Assembly: GCA_028284345.1 (NCBI GenBank)
Contig: JANQRY010000008.1
Location: 496,001-560,000, forward strand
Length of the DNA: 64,000 nucleotides
Source of the DNA: Hyphococcus sp.
GTDB lineage: Bacteria > Pseudomonadota > Alphaproteobacteria > Caulobacterales > Parvularculaceae
Reading direction: 5' to 3'
Below, in pieces: positions 8,406-15,661 of the stretch. The notes under the pieces are model-generated. The model searched no databases and was not told where the DNA came from. It worked only from the letters and a program-made list of their open reading frames with translations. The stretch's first letter is position 1. Each line of letters opens with the position of its first letter. The position numbers and the translations under genes are program-made.

Positions 8406-8876
8406 ATGGAAAACATCAACTATGAGAAGATCGACAACCACCCCAAAGGGGCAGTGCGTTTTTTCAAAATCATGATGCGGCTGGAATATGCATTAAAGGC
8501 GTGCGGCTTTGCCGAAATGAATGGCGCCAAACTCGAAATCCTATGGGATAAATACGCTAAAGATCGCCTCAGCAAAGAGTATTTTGAAATCGTTCGAGAT
8601 AGCGGAATTGCCAAGACGCTGATCGACAATCCGCCGAGCCGCCAATCTTTGAGCGAAAACCTCGAAGTAAAATTTCCGCCTGCTGCGCATGTCACATGCA
8701 CTCAAGAATTATTGGGCGCAGTACTTCGTACTAGGAACAATCTTTTTCACGGCGGCAAAAGTGGCGATGTCGATCACGATCGCAATGACACGCTGATCGC
8801 GGAAGCGATTGCCGTTGTTGAAGAAATTTTGAAATCCGATAAAGACTTGAGGGCTGAGTTCGAGGGGCGTTACTGA
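8406..8876 (+). CDS. HEPN-like protein (possible RNase domain)
   Basis: The 156-residue mostly helical protein contains RNNLFHGGKSGD near residues 110-121, matching the HEPN Rx4-6H pattern (R-N-x-x-x-H), here with the common RNNxFHG form. The rest of the chain, including an N-terminal helix with FFKIMMRLEYALK, also fits HEPN/Apea-like proteins. I start at ATG 8406 with ttggggaaag upstream; the track start (TTG 8355) lies within the operator repeats. It diverges from the mobile mystery operon and converges on a DUF2971 gene. The function is not established; HEPN proteins are often RNases in defence or TA systems. Confidence 0.55.
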   Translation: MENINYEKIDNHPKGAVRFFKIMMRLEYALKACGFAEMNGAKLEILWDKYAKDRLSKEYFEIVRDSGIAKTLIDNPPSRQSLSENLEVKFPPAAHVTCTQELLGAVLRTRNNLFHGGKSGDVDHDRNDTLIAEAIAVVEEILKSDKDLRAEFEGRY

Positions 8877-8895
8877 GAAAAATATTCCGCCAAGA

Positions 8896-9699
8896 CTAGT
8901 CTCCAGCGGCTTCCGCAATCGTCACATACCTGTCAAAACCGACCGTCATAGCGCCGCTATGAAGCTTACACTCGTAAACGGAAGCTGCCGGATACTTCCC
9001 GTTGATGCGATAATAGAGGTCCTCCGAATTTTGATCGTGTGAACGAAAGCCAAAATACACTTCCTTTATTGCATCTTTTGGCAACGCATAAAGGAAGAGC
9101 GGTCGGCCTCCCGTATCGATTATTTCAAACTCGCCGCTTTGCGTTCTGGAGCTTTCGCCGGAAATACCATCAAGGCATTTGAGGACGCGGACTTCTTCCT
9201 CATAAGACCAACAAATTGATTTTTGCAGGAAAGTGCGTTGGAGTTTTTCGTAATGGTCTTGCGGGAAAGAATGCGTGACGCCGACGCCAAGGCCGGATTT
9301 AGGTTTGCCGACATACGGCGCATCCGAACGTTCCGAGACATAAATCACGCTGCCAAACTGCGCCGGTATCAAATTGCTGTCTTCGGCTGTAAAACCGGCG
9401 GCCATCGCATCAATGCCGATCACCATGCCTTCATGCTTGTCGGCATAATGTGCCCACATAAGCGGATTCACAGGCGTTCTTGTCAGCGCAAGGATACCGG
9501 TCTTTTCCGCCCAGATCGAATTTTTGATCATCGCGCGGAATCCGGCAAAGATGCCTTCTGCGGCATCTATGGAGTCTTCAGTGAGTGAAAATGGAAGATC
9601 AAAGGGATCATTAAAATATTTCGGTTGCGAAAAACCGATTGAGCAATTTTCAAGAATTTTTTCGCCAGCATCAAATCCGATATATTTATAGAGAAGCAT
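8896..9699 (-). CDS. DUF2971 protein
   Basis: The sequence LLYKYIGFDAG...ILENCSIGFSQPKYFNDPFDLPF and ILALTRTPVNPLMWAHYADKHEGMVIGID is diagnostic of DUF2971, a family of unknown function common in defence islands and phages. The start is set at ATG 9699 (MLLYKYIGFD), since the 16 upstream residues of the track ORF do not belong to the family. It converges with the HEPN-like gene, ending 20 bp from it. Length of about 267 residues is normal. Confidence 0.82.
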   Translation of the reverse strand: MLLYKYIGFDAGEKILENCSIGFSQPKYFNDPFDLPFSLTEDSIDAAEGIFAGFRAMIKNSIWAEKTGILALTRTPVNPLMWAHYADKHEGMVIGIDAMAAGFTAEDSNLIPAQFGSVIYVSERSDAPYVGKPKSGLGVGVTHSFPQDHYEKLQRTFLQKSICWSYEEEVRVLKCLDGISGESSRTQSGEFEIIDTGGRPLFLYALPKDAIKEVYFGFRSHDQNSEDLYYRINGKYPAASVYECKLHSGAMTVGFDRYVTIAEAAGD

Positions 9700-9805
9700 C
9701 GCGGGGCATCCGTTTAAATATCTGCCTACAAGCTCGCATGATAACAAATTCTTCCTGCTTCACCTTGCGGTTATTGAACAATCGGTCATAAGCGCCGCTT
9801 CACCA

Positions 9806-9840
9806 TAAAAAGCCGGCCTGTCCGAAACGGACAGGCCGGC
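9806..9840 (-). terminator. Rho-independent terminator after parB-like gene
   Basis: GCCGGCCTGTCCG (9812-9824) pairs perfectly with CGGACAGGCCGGC (9828-9840) around an AAA loop (TTT on the minus strand). On the minus strand the 13-bp stem is followed by TTTTTATGG, so it terminates the gene ending at 9863. Confidence 0.9.
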
Positions 9841-9862
9841 GCGGCCTTTTATGTAATTTCGC

Positions 9863-11569
9863 TTATACGGCCTCGGCAAAACCATCGTCCTGCTCCACTC
9901 TTGGCTTTGCATCGGGATCGATGGCCGGGAAGTTCATGGCCTCGGGCAGCCAGCCCAGCGCCTGTTTCTGATCGGCCCTGAGGGACTTCATATTGCGGAG
10001 TTTCACGAAGTAGCGGACCATGAGCGGGACAAGTTCGGATTTCTTATAACCATTGCCGTTGCCGTAGAGGCGCGACATGCCGCTTTCGCTTAGGACGCGC
10101 TCAAGCTGGTTCATCGTCCTGCGGCCAAGGAACCATGAGCCGGGCATCCAGTGCTTGCGCATATCGACGCCAATATCGAGCGCCACGCGGTTAAAGACGC
10201 TGCGCTCATCGGTATCGAGTTCGCTGCACTGGCTCTGCCCGAAGTTGATGAGAGAGAGAAACGCAAACAGGCGGTCCAGTCCACCATCGTCAAGCTTCTG
10301 CACCAGATCATAAGCTTCTTCCTTGGAGTAGGCGACGCGAAGCAAACTGCGAAACGCGTCCTCCTCGGGAGCATCTTCCCCCAGCAGTTCCAACAAAGCT
10401 GTGGCTTCGGCTTCAAGTGCGGCCGTGTAGGCTTCGCTTTCATCACTACGCTCAAGATAGGCAAAGCACTCATGGAGAGACGAGTAATACAGCTTGTCAG
10501 CAACGCCGACCTCTTTCGCCTTTCGCGGATTGCTTAAAAGCTCCACCTGCACAGCGGCGCTTTTGTGCATGGCGAAATACTCTTTTACGGGCTTCGCGTA
10601 GGTCGCTTTGGTTTTGGAATTGATCGCCGCCGAAACGGACGGATCAACGTCCCTTCGGATCAGGCCTTTATGGACTTCAACCTTGCCGCTGGGGCAAAGC
10701 TGCACGACCACGCCGCCAGATTCGCCTTTCTTGGCCTGACGATATTCCAGCGAGGAAAACGGCCCTTCGACCAGTTCGGCCCAATCGTTCTTTGCTTCAT
10801 AGTCGGCAACCAGTTTTTCGGCGGCGGCTTTTTGCAAATCGAAGAACTGCTCGGCATCGTCAAAGAAAGTGGTTTCATCTTCTGCAAAGAGGTCGGTGGT
10901 CAGAGAGCCGGAATATTCCTCCTGCGGAAAAATCGCCACGGCAACGCTCGGCGCATCACCGATCAGGCGGTCCCTGATTTCCGAAGGGGTTGAATACCAC
11001 CCGTTAATGACCTCATCCAAGAGGTCGTCTTGCTCGTCATGGCCACCAAGGCTCAGGGCTTCGGCCTGAACAAGCGTGATCTTGGACTTGCTGACCGCTT
11101 CCTTCACCTGATCGCTCAAATCAAGCAATACCAGGCGCCGCTTGATGGTGTTTTCGGAGAGGCCCGTTTGCGCGGCGATTTCCCCCAGACCGTTACCACT
11201 TTCAACCAGCGTTGCAATGGCTTCGGCTTCTTCCAGCGGGCTAAGATTTTCGCGTTGGATATTTTCAATCGCGGCAATGCGCAAGGCATCGTCAGTAGAA
11301 AGATCGTCACGCACTTCAACAGGCACTGTAACATCCTTGGGCATATCACCCTGCTCGACCAACAGCGACAAGGCACGGTAACGCCTCTCGCCGCTGACAA
11401 TTTTATAGGTGCGCTTTCGTCCTTCCGGCTTTGCCGCCACGAGGTTTTGCAACAAGCCATCTGTTTTGATGCTTTGAGCAAGGCCCGCGATTGCTTCATC
11501 GTCAAAGCGTTTGCGCGGGTTGTCGCTTGAGGGACGCAGGTTTTTCAAAGGTATCATTTCAATCGTCAT
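9863..11569 (-). CDS. ParB/Spo0J-family partition-like protein
   Basis: The 568-residue protein has the ParB N-terminal nuclease-fold domain: LRPSSDNPRKRFDDEAIAGLAQSIKTDGLLQNLVA, IVSGERRYRAL, then ENIQRENLSPLEEAEAI. A KorB-like HTH follows (LGEIAAQTGLSENTIKRRLVLL). The long C-terminal region has no motif I recognise. The start is ATG 11569 with cataggagacttaaa upstream; the track start 26 codons earlier lacks family sequence. No ParA lies nearby, so this is likely a stand-alone plasmid/ICE-type ParB that acts as a regulator or stability factor. Confidence 0.85.
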   Translation of the reverse strand: MTIEMIPLKNLRPSSDNPRKRFDDEAIAGLAQSIKTDGLLQNLVAAKPEGRKRTYKIVSGERRYRALSLLVEQGDMPKDVTVPVEVRDDLSTDDALRIAAIENIQRENLSPLEEAEAIATLVESGNGLGEIAAQTGLSENTIKRRLVLLDLSDQVKEAVSKSKITLVQAEALSLGGHDEQDDLLDEVINGWYSTPSEIRDRLIGDAPSVAVAIFPQEEYSGSLTTDLFAEDETTFFDDAEQFFDLQKAAAEKLVADYEAKNDWAELVEGPFSSLEYRQAKKGESGGVVVQLCPSGKVEVHKGLIRRDVDPSVSAAINSKTKATYAKPVKEYFAMHKSAAVQVELLSNPRKAKEVGVADKLYYSSLHECFAYLERSDESEAYTAALEAEATALLELLGEDAPEEDAFRSLLRVAYSKEEAYDLVQKLDDGGLDRLFAFLSLINFGQSQCSELDTDERSVFNRVALDIGVDMRKHWMPGSWFLGRRTMNQLERVLSESGMSRLYGNGNGYKKSELVPLMVRYFVKLRNMKSLRADQKQALGWLPEAMNFPAIDPDAKPRVEQDDGFAEAV

Positions 11570-11668
11570 TTTAAGTCTCCTATGTTTGATTGAGTTGATG
11601 TCGTGTCTGCCGACACGCCGGAACGCATGAGGGTTGATTGCCGCCATGCGCTCGGGCGCAGCGGCGGA

Positions 11669-12076
11669 TCAAATCCAGCGCTGCTCGATGCCGTAGCCGT
11701 CGCCAAGGGCTGCGCTTGCGAGGTCATAGACAAGAGCGAAGCCCATATCCTGACCGCACCCCTTGACCTTTACGCCGTCGCGCAGATCATCCATGGCCAG
11801 CCCTAAGAGAACGGCGCAGACATAGTTGAGGTGACGCAGATCGCCCGTGGCGGCATGGACGTAGTGCACTGAAATTGTCCGGCTCATCCCTGAGCGCGAA
11901 ACGTGTCGGATCAGCGTATAAAAAACCGGCTTGCCGTTTTGGGATTTGGTTGCCTCGGCAATCGCCTCTTGCAGGTGCTCCCTGCAGAGTTCGATTTCCT
12001 GAACGACATATTCGCGAAATGTCTGTCCCGGCTTTGCAAGAAGCTCATAGCTCTGTTTTAATTGTGATCGGCTCAT
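11669..12076 (-). CDS. Conserved hypothetical protein upstream of ParB-like gene
   Basis: The 135-residue protein is unassigned. It has a charged N-terminal helix, then YTLIRHVSRSGMSRTISVHYVH and KGCGQDMGFALVYDLASAALG, a pattern I associate with small phage/plasmid proteins of unknown role. It has aaaggaatctgcc upstream of its ATG and lies 99 bp ahead of the ParB-like gene on the same strand, so the two are probably cotranscribed. A strong minus-strand terminator at 12131-12182 isolates it from upstream genes. Confidence 0.65.
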   Translation of the reverse strand: MSRSQLKQSYELLAKPGQTFREYVVQEIELCREHLQEAIAEATKSQNGKPVFYTLIRHVSRSGMSRTISVHYVHAATGDLRHLNYVCAVLLGLAMDDLRDGVKVKGCGQDMGFALVYDLASAALGDGYGIEQRWI

Positions 12077-12130
12077 GGCAGATTCCTTTCATGATAAAAA
12101 TCGCGCATGAACCTCTGCCCAGCGGCGAGC

Positions 12131-12182
12131 GTCTAAAAACCAAACGCCTTCCGCACGCATTTTCGCGGAAGGCGTTTTAGAC
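12131..12182 (-). terminator. Long terminator hairpin
   Basis: On the minus strand, AAACGCCTTCCGC and GCGGAAGGCGTTT pair as a 13-bp stem, and outer arms GTCTAAAA/TTTTAGAC extend it. The 3' side runs into TTTTTAGAC. It would stop minus-strand transcription coming from the SPARTA side before the ParB operon. Confidence 0.8.
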
Positions 12183-12507
12183 GGGCGTACCGGAGAGCAG
12201 GCGCCCCAAAGCCCTGCTGCTTGCAGCGCGACAAGCGCCGCGCGCCACACGGACTTTCGGAGCGGGCCAGCGCGCGGCAGGGCTATTGGACCAGGCAGTC
12301 TGAAATCCGGTTTAAGCTGAAAGGTAAGGTTCCTTGCGCCTGTTTACGGGCGCAAAAAAAGGAAACGGGGCGGCAAACGCCGCCGCCGCAATCCTCCTGC
12401 GAGGGATTGATGCCGCATGGCCAAGACCCTGCGTCGCTTGAGCTATGCAGGGGCTTGGTTCACGAAAGCCCGGTCCGGCTTAGCCGAACGCAGCGAAAAA
12501 CCGAAAC
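12183..12507. other. Non-coding GC-rich structured region
   Basis: No convincing ORF lies in these 325 bp. The region has several self-complementary segments: agccctgctgc with gcggcagggct, and ttgcgcc/gggcgcaa at 12334-12355 followed by a run of A on the plus strand. It separates the ParB operon from SPARTA. It could hold a small RNA or an origin remnant; nothing decides between these. Confidence 0.35.
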
Positions 12508-14076
12508 TTAAATGTAATGCCAAAATGGAAGAGGTTTATAATCTTCAACACTCTGCCCCGATTTAATATCAGGAGGGCTTGTGGTGAGGATATCTCCGAT
12601 CTTTCCAGCAAATTTTAGCGTGATCGGAAACCCGTCTGAAAATTTGCAACTATTGTAATTGAGCTTGCTCAAACGCAGAATATCATTGAGGACCACCTCG
12701 ATATCCGCTTCACCATTGCAAATTTCAACATCAAGGGGGTTGGGCGTATTCCAACCCGGATAGGTATTAAGGCGTGGTGCGAATCCAGACGCGAACAGGA
12801 ATGCCTTTTTCTTGGACATCAAAAGCGCTGTACCACGTAGGACAGCACCGCTTCCGCGTGTCATGAGTTTTAAACCGCCAAAAGTGCGGCGTATACGAAC
12901 ACCAATTACTTTTGTGCCATAAGGCTCGGCCGCCTCCAAAAAGCCGGCCCACTCTTCATCGTTAAACCGAACGCTTCCATGAACGTAGATCTCTTTTGGA
13001 GCGTTATTGTCATGTTCGTCAGCATAGGAAAGCAGGGCGCGGTCGAGTAGTTTGGCTGCTTCATCGCGATCAAGATGACATTCCCGCGAATCTTCAGAAT
13101 ACCATGGCCCCAGCGCGCCCTTGAAAACCATGCCGTTTCCGTCTTCGAGGAACATCTGCGCACCGCAACAAGCGTTGTTGTCACCCTGGGCCTTTGAAAG
13201 CCGCTTGAAGACTATCCCCATGTAACAAACGCCCGGCCTAAAATCGGAAAGAATCCACGGCCTGCGCCGGGTTTTATAGAATATCGAGGTGGCAAGGTTC
13301 CATAGAATTGTAGCGGGGTCCTCTTTCCCTCGAACAGGGTTATCAGGGCTACGCAAACAAGCGTCCAAGGTTTCTGCCTGAACGATTTGCGTGATAATCT
13401 GGTGCTTTAGCAGGCGCGCCTTGAGTTGGTTATGAAAGTCCGGCTTAAATTTTAGCGCGTCCTCATATTCCTCTGCAAAGCTATCGGCTTCCGCTTTTTC
13501 AACGAACAGACCGAACTGAGCAAAATCATCGGCGCGCGTACCGTCCAAGTAGTCTTTCGGAGGCTCGGACTCCGGTCGGCATAACCGCTCCAATGCCTGT
13601 GGAATAACAACAAACCAGAGATCAGGCTTATTCTCACTTTCAAAGTGCTGCTTGATGAGGCGCTTTGTAAAAACCTTGGTCACTCTTGCAATGCGCGTGT
13701 GAAGGTCATGCGTTTTCAGGGCGTTCTCAAGAACATCATCGGGAACGATACAGAGCGCTTCAGCAGGCTGATTCCAGTTCAGACCGAAAGCGGCCTCAAA
13801 GCCGGGAAAAAACTGATGGGCCAACTTGCCGTAATCGGATTGTTTCTGTCGTGTGAATCGTCCGCCCTTGTGAGCGGGGCGGGCGCAGTTCACCGATGCC
13901 GACCATTTCGCAAATTGATCTAAGGCGTCCTTAGTGCCGATAATTCCATAGCGAACGCTGCCAGGGTTATCCGCGTAGGGTCCGAACAAGGTCAGGCCAT
14001 CCTTTGGATGAGGCAAGCTTTGACCATGTCCAAACAAAAGAAACGGCTCGTCGAGTTGTATCAGTCGTTGCTCCAT
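12508..14076 (-). CDS. Short prokaryotic Argonaute (MID-PIWI), SPARTA subunit
   Basis: The 522-residue protein fits short pAgos (about 450-530 residues). It contains LTLFGPYADNPGSVRYGIIG, the central KPDLWFVVIPQ strand, a MID-like region with KARLLKHQIITQIVQAETL, and a PIWI-like core ILWNLATSIFYKTRRRPWILSDFRPGVCYMGIVFKR ... KEIYVHGSVRFNDEEW. No intact Asp-Glu-Asp-Asp slicer tetrad is apparent, as expected for catalytically dead short pAgos. It starts 16 bp inside the 3' end of the TIR-APAZ gene, the classic SPARTA arrangement. In this family the pAgo uses a small RNA guide to detect DNA and unleashes the partner TIR. Confidence 0.87.
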   Translation of the reverse strand: MEQRLIQLDEPFLLFGHGQSLPHPKDGLTLFGPYADNPGSVRYGIIGTKDALDQFAKWSASVNCARPAHKGGRFTRQKQSDYGKLAHQFFPGFEAAFGLNWNQPAEALCIVPDDVLENALKTHDLHTRIARVTKVFTKRLIKQHFESENKPDLWFVVIPQALERLCRPESEPPKDYLDGTRADDFAQFGLFVEKAEADSFAEEYEDALKFKPDFHNQLKARLLKHQIITQIVQAETLDACLRSPDNPVRGKEDPATILWNLATSIFYKTRRRPWILSDFRPGVCYMGIVFKRLSKAQGDNNACCGAQMFLEDGNGMVFKGALGPWYSEDSRECHLDRDEAAKLLDRALLSYADEHDNNAPKEIYVHGSVRFNDEEWAGFLEAAEPYGTKVIGVRIRRTFGGLKLMTRGSGAVLRGTALLMSKKKAFLFASGFAPRLNTYPGWNTPNPLDVEICNGEADIEVVLNDILRLSKLNYNSCKFSDGFPITLKFAGKIGDILTTSPPDIKSGQSVEDYKPLPFWHYI

Positions 14077-15473
14077 AAAACCTCCAACAACTCTTCGATC
14101 AAAGCATCGTCTTTAACTTCCCTATAGGCCCGTTCGCCAGTGAATATTCTTGGGCCAGACGCCACGACGATGTCCTGGTAGCCGGTGGGAATTCGAATGC
14201 TAACTTGGTCATCTGCGAGCCAAGCGGAAATCCCAAGGATTCTGCGGCGCCAGTCGTCATTCCACCAGCCAAGCTTTTTAAGCACCTTTTTATCGTCTAT
14301 CGGTTTTGGTTTCTCACCTTCGGCGCTTTTGTAAGGTAGCGTAATTACAGCTTTGGGATTCAAGATGATCCCATTATGCGTGTGCAAATCAATGACCGGC
14401 AGAATGCCAAAGTGCCAGAAATACGTTTTCTTGAAATGCTTGCGCTCGCCAACGAAAGTCACCGGAGCTTTGCGTTTTCCCGGTTCGCAGATGCTATGGC
14501 GATTGTTCCTAATCAAGCCGCTTGCCGGATACCAGATTTTGCGCGGCCCGCGTCCCGGCGCTTTGTGGCTGAGGTCGCGGTCGCCAAGGTATTTTTCAAG
14601 GGCCGACGCAATCAGGTAGGTGAGGATATTTCGCGCTGTTTCCGGGGCTATTCCAAGGGGCGGATGACCGTGTGACAAGAAGTCGACTGTGCGCAATACG
14701 ATTGCATCTTCCATTTCCAACCCATGGGTTAGCTCCATGTAATCGTGGGCACACCCAAATGAAATCGCATAGTCGCTGTGGGCGCTGTGAGCGGGGTGCG
14801 CAGGCAGCGCTTTTCTTAAACGTTCATAACCGGTGAGTGGATTCTTCTCTGATGATACTTTCAGAAAATGGATTTTCTCCGGCAACGCTTTAAACGGTAA
14901 AACGTTTGAAACAATCTCATTCTCTTTGCTTTGAACAAGAGCCTCGTGGGCGCTAAGCGCAGGCCACCAGGAGGAGATTCTACCAAGATCTGGAGAATTC
15001 GTTTTGGGAACGCCGTCATGTTCAAGTCGTTCGCATAGTTCACGAAGTCCCGACATCCAGTTTTCCGCATTTATGTAAATGTCGGGATTAATCAGTATCG
15101 GCGTTCTGCCGCTAAGCCTTTCGACCCTCAACGGTATGATGAAATTATCCCGCGCCAGATTGTCGGCAGTCTGAAGTTCTTTATAGACGCCGCGCTTTTT
15201 CTCTAGGTCACGCGATGTATCCGAAAGTATGAAAATGAATTTTGCAGCATCTTCCTCAATTTTTTTCTGAACTTTCAGCCAAAATGCGCTCTCACCGCCA
15301 TGGGTGTTTTTAAGATCGCACCAGACCTCATAGCCAAGAAGGGTAAGCTGGGTAGCAAACCAGGCAGCGACAGCATTGTCTTGTGGATTCGCATGGCTGA
15401 TGAATAACAGGCCCTGTTGAGCCGGCCTTTTTGCGTCGGCTGCCTGAGCCTGTTTTTCCTTGTCCTTCAGCAT
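14061..15473 (-). CDS. TIR-APAZ protein, SPARTA NADase subunit
   Basis: The 470-residue protein begins with a TIR domain: GLLFISHANPQDNAVAAWFATQLTLLGYEVWCDLKNTHGGESAFW, then KFIFILSDTSRD. The likely NADase Glu is E61 in GGESAFW. Residues after about 190 form the APAZ region that binds the Argonaute. I start at ATG 15473, with tggaggga upstream, not the track GTG at 15503. Its 3' end overlaps the pAgo gene by 16 bp. In characterized SPARTA, guide-directed DNA detection causes TIR oligomerization and NAD+ depletion, killing the invaded cell. Confidence 0.88.
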   Translation of the reverse strand: MLKDKEKQAQAADAKRPAQQGLLFISHANPQDNAVAAWFATQLTLLGYEVWCDLKNTHGGESAFWLKVQKKIEEDAAKFIFILSDTSRDLEKKRGVYKELQTADNLARDNFIIPLRVERLSGRTPILINPDIYINAENWMSGLRELCERLEHDGVPKTNSPDLGRISSWWPALSAHEALVQSKENEIVSNVLPFKALPEKIHFLKVSSEKNPLTGYERLRKALPAHPAHSAHSDYAISFGCAHDYMELTHGLEMEDAIVLRTVDFLSHGHPPLGIAPETARNILTYLIASALEKYLGDRDLSHKAPGRGPRKIWYPASGLIRNNRHSICEPGKRKAPVTFVGERKHFKKTYFWHFGILPVIDLHTHNGIILNPKAVITLPYKSAEGEKPKPIDDKKVLKKLGWWNDDWRRRILGISAWLADDQVSIRIPTGYQDIVVASGPRIFTGERAYREVKDDALIEELLEVLWSND

Positions 15474-15661
15474 CTTAGCATCCCTCCATCGGGAATTTTC
15501 CACGATCTAGTGGCTTCTTCCAAGTTGAGGCACCAGATATGGTAGCTCCAGGAAGCGAGGGAGTCCATGATTTTTTTGAACATTTCGGGAACATTTGCCG
15601 GGCGCAAACGTAGTCGAAGTTCAAACCAGTTCCAAAAGATGGAGAAACTGTCGGGGGGGTG

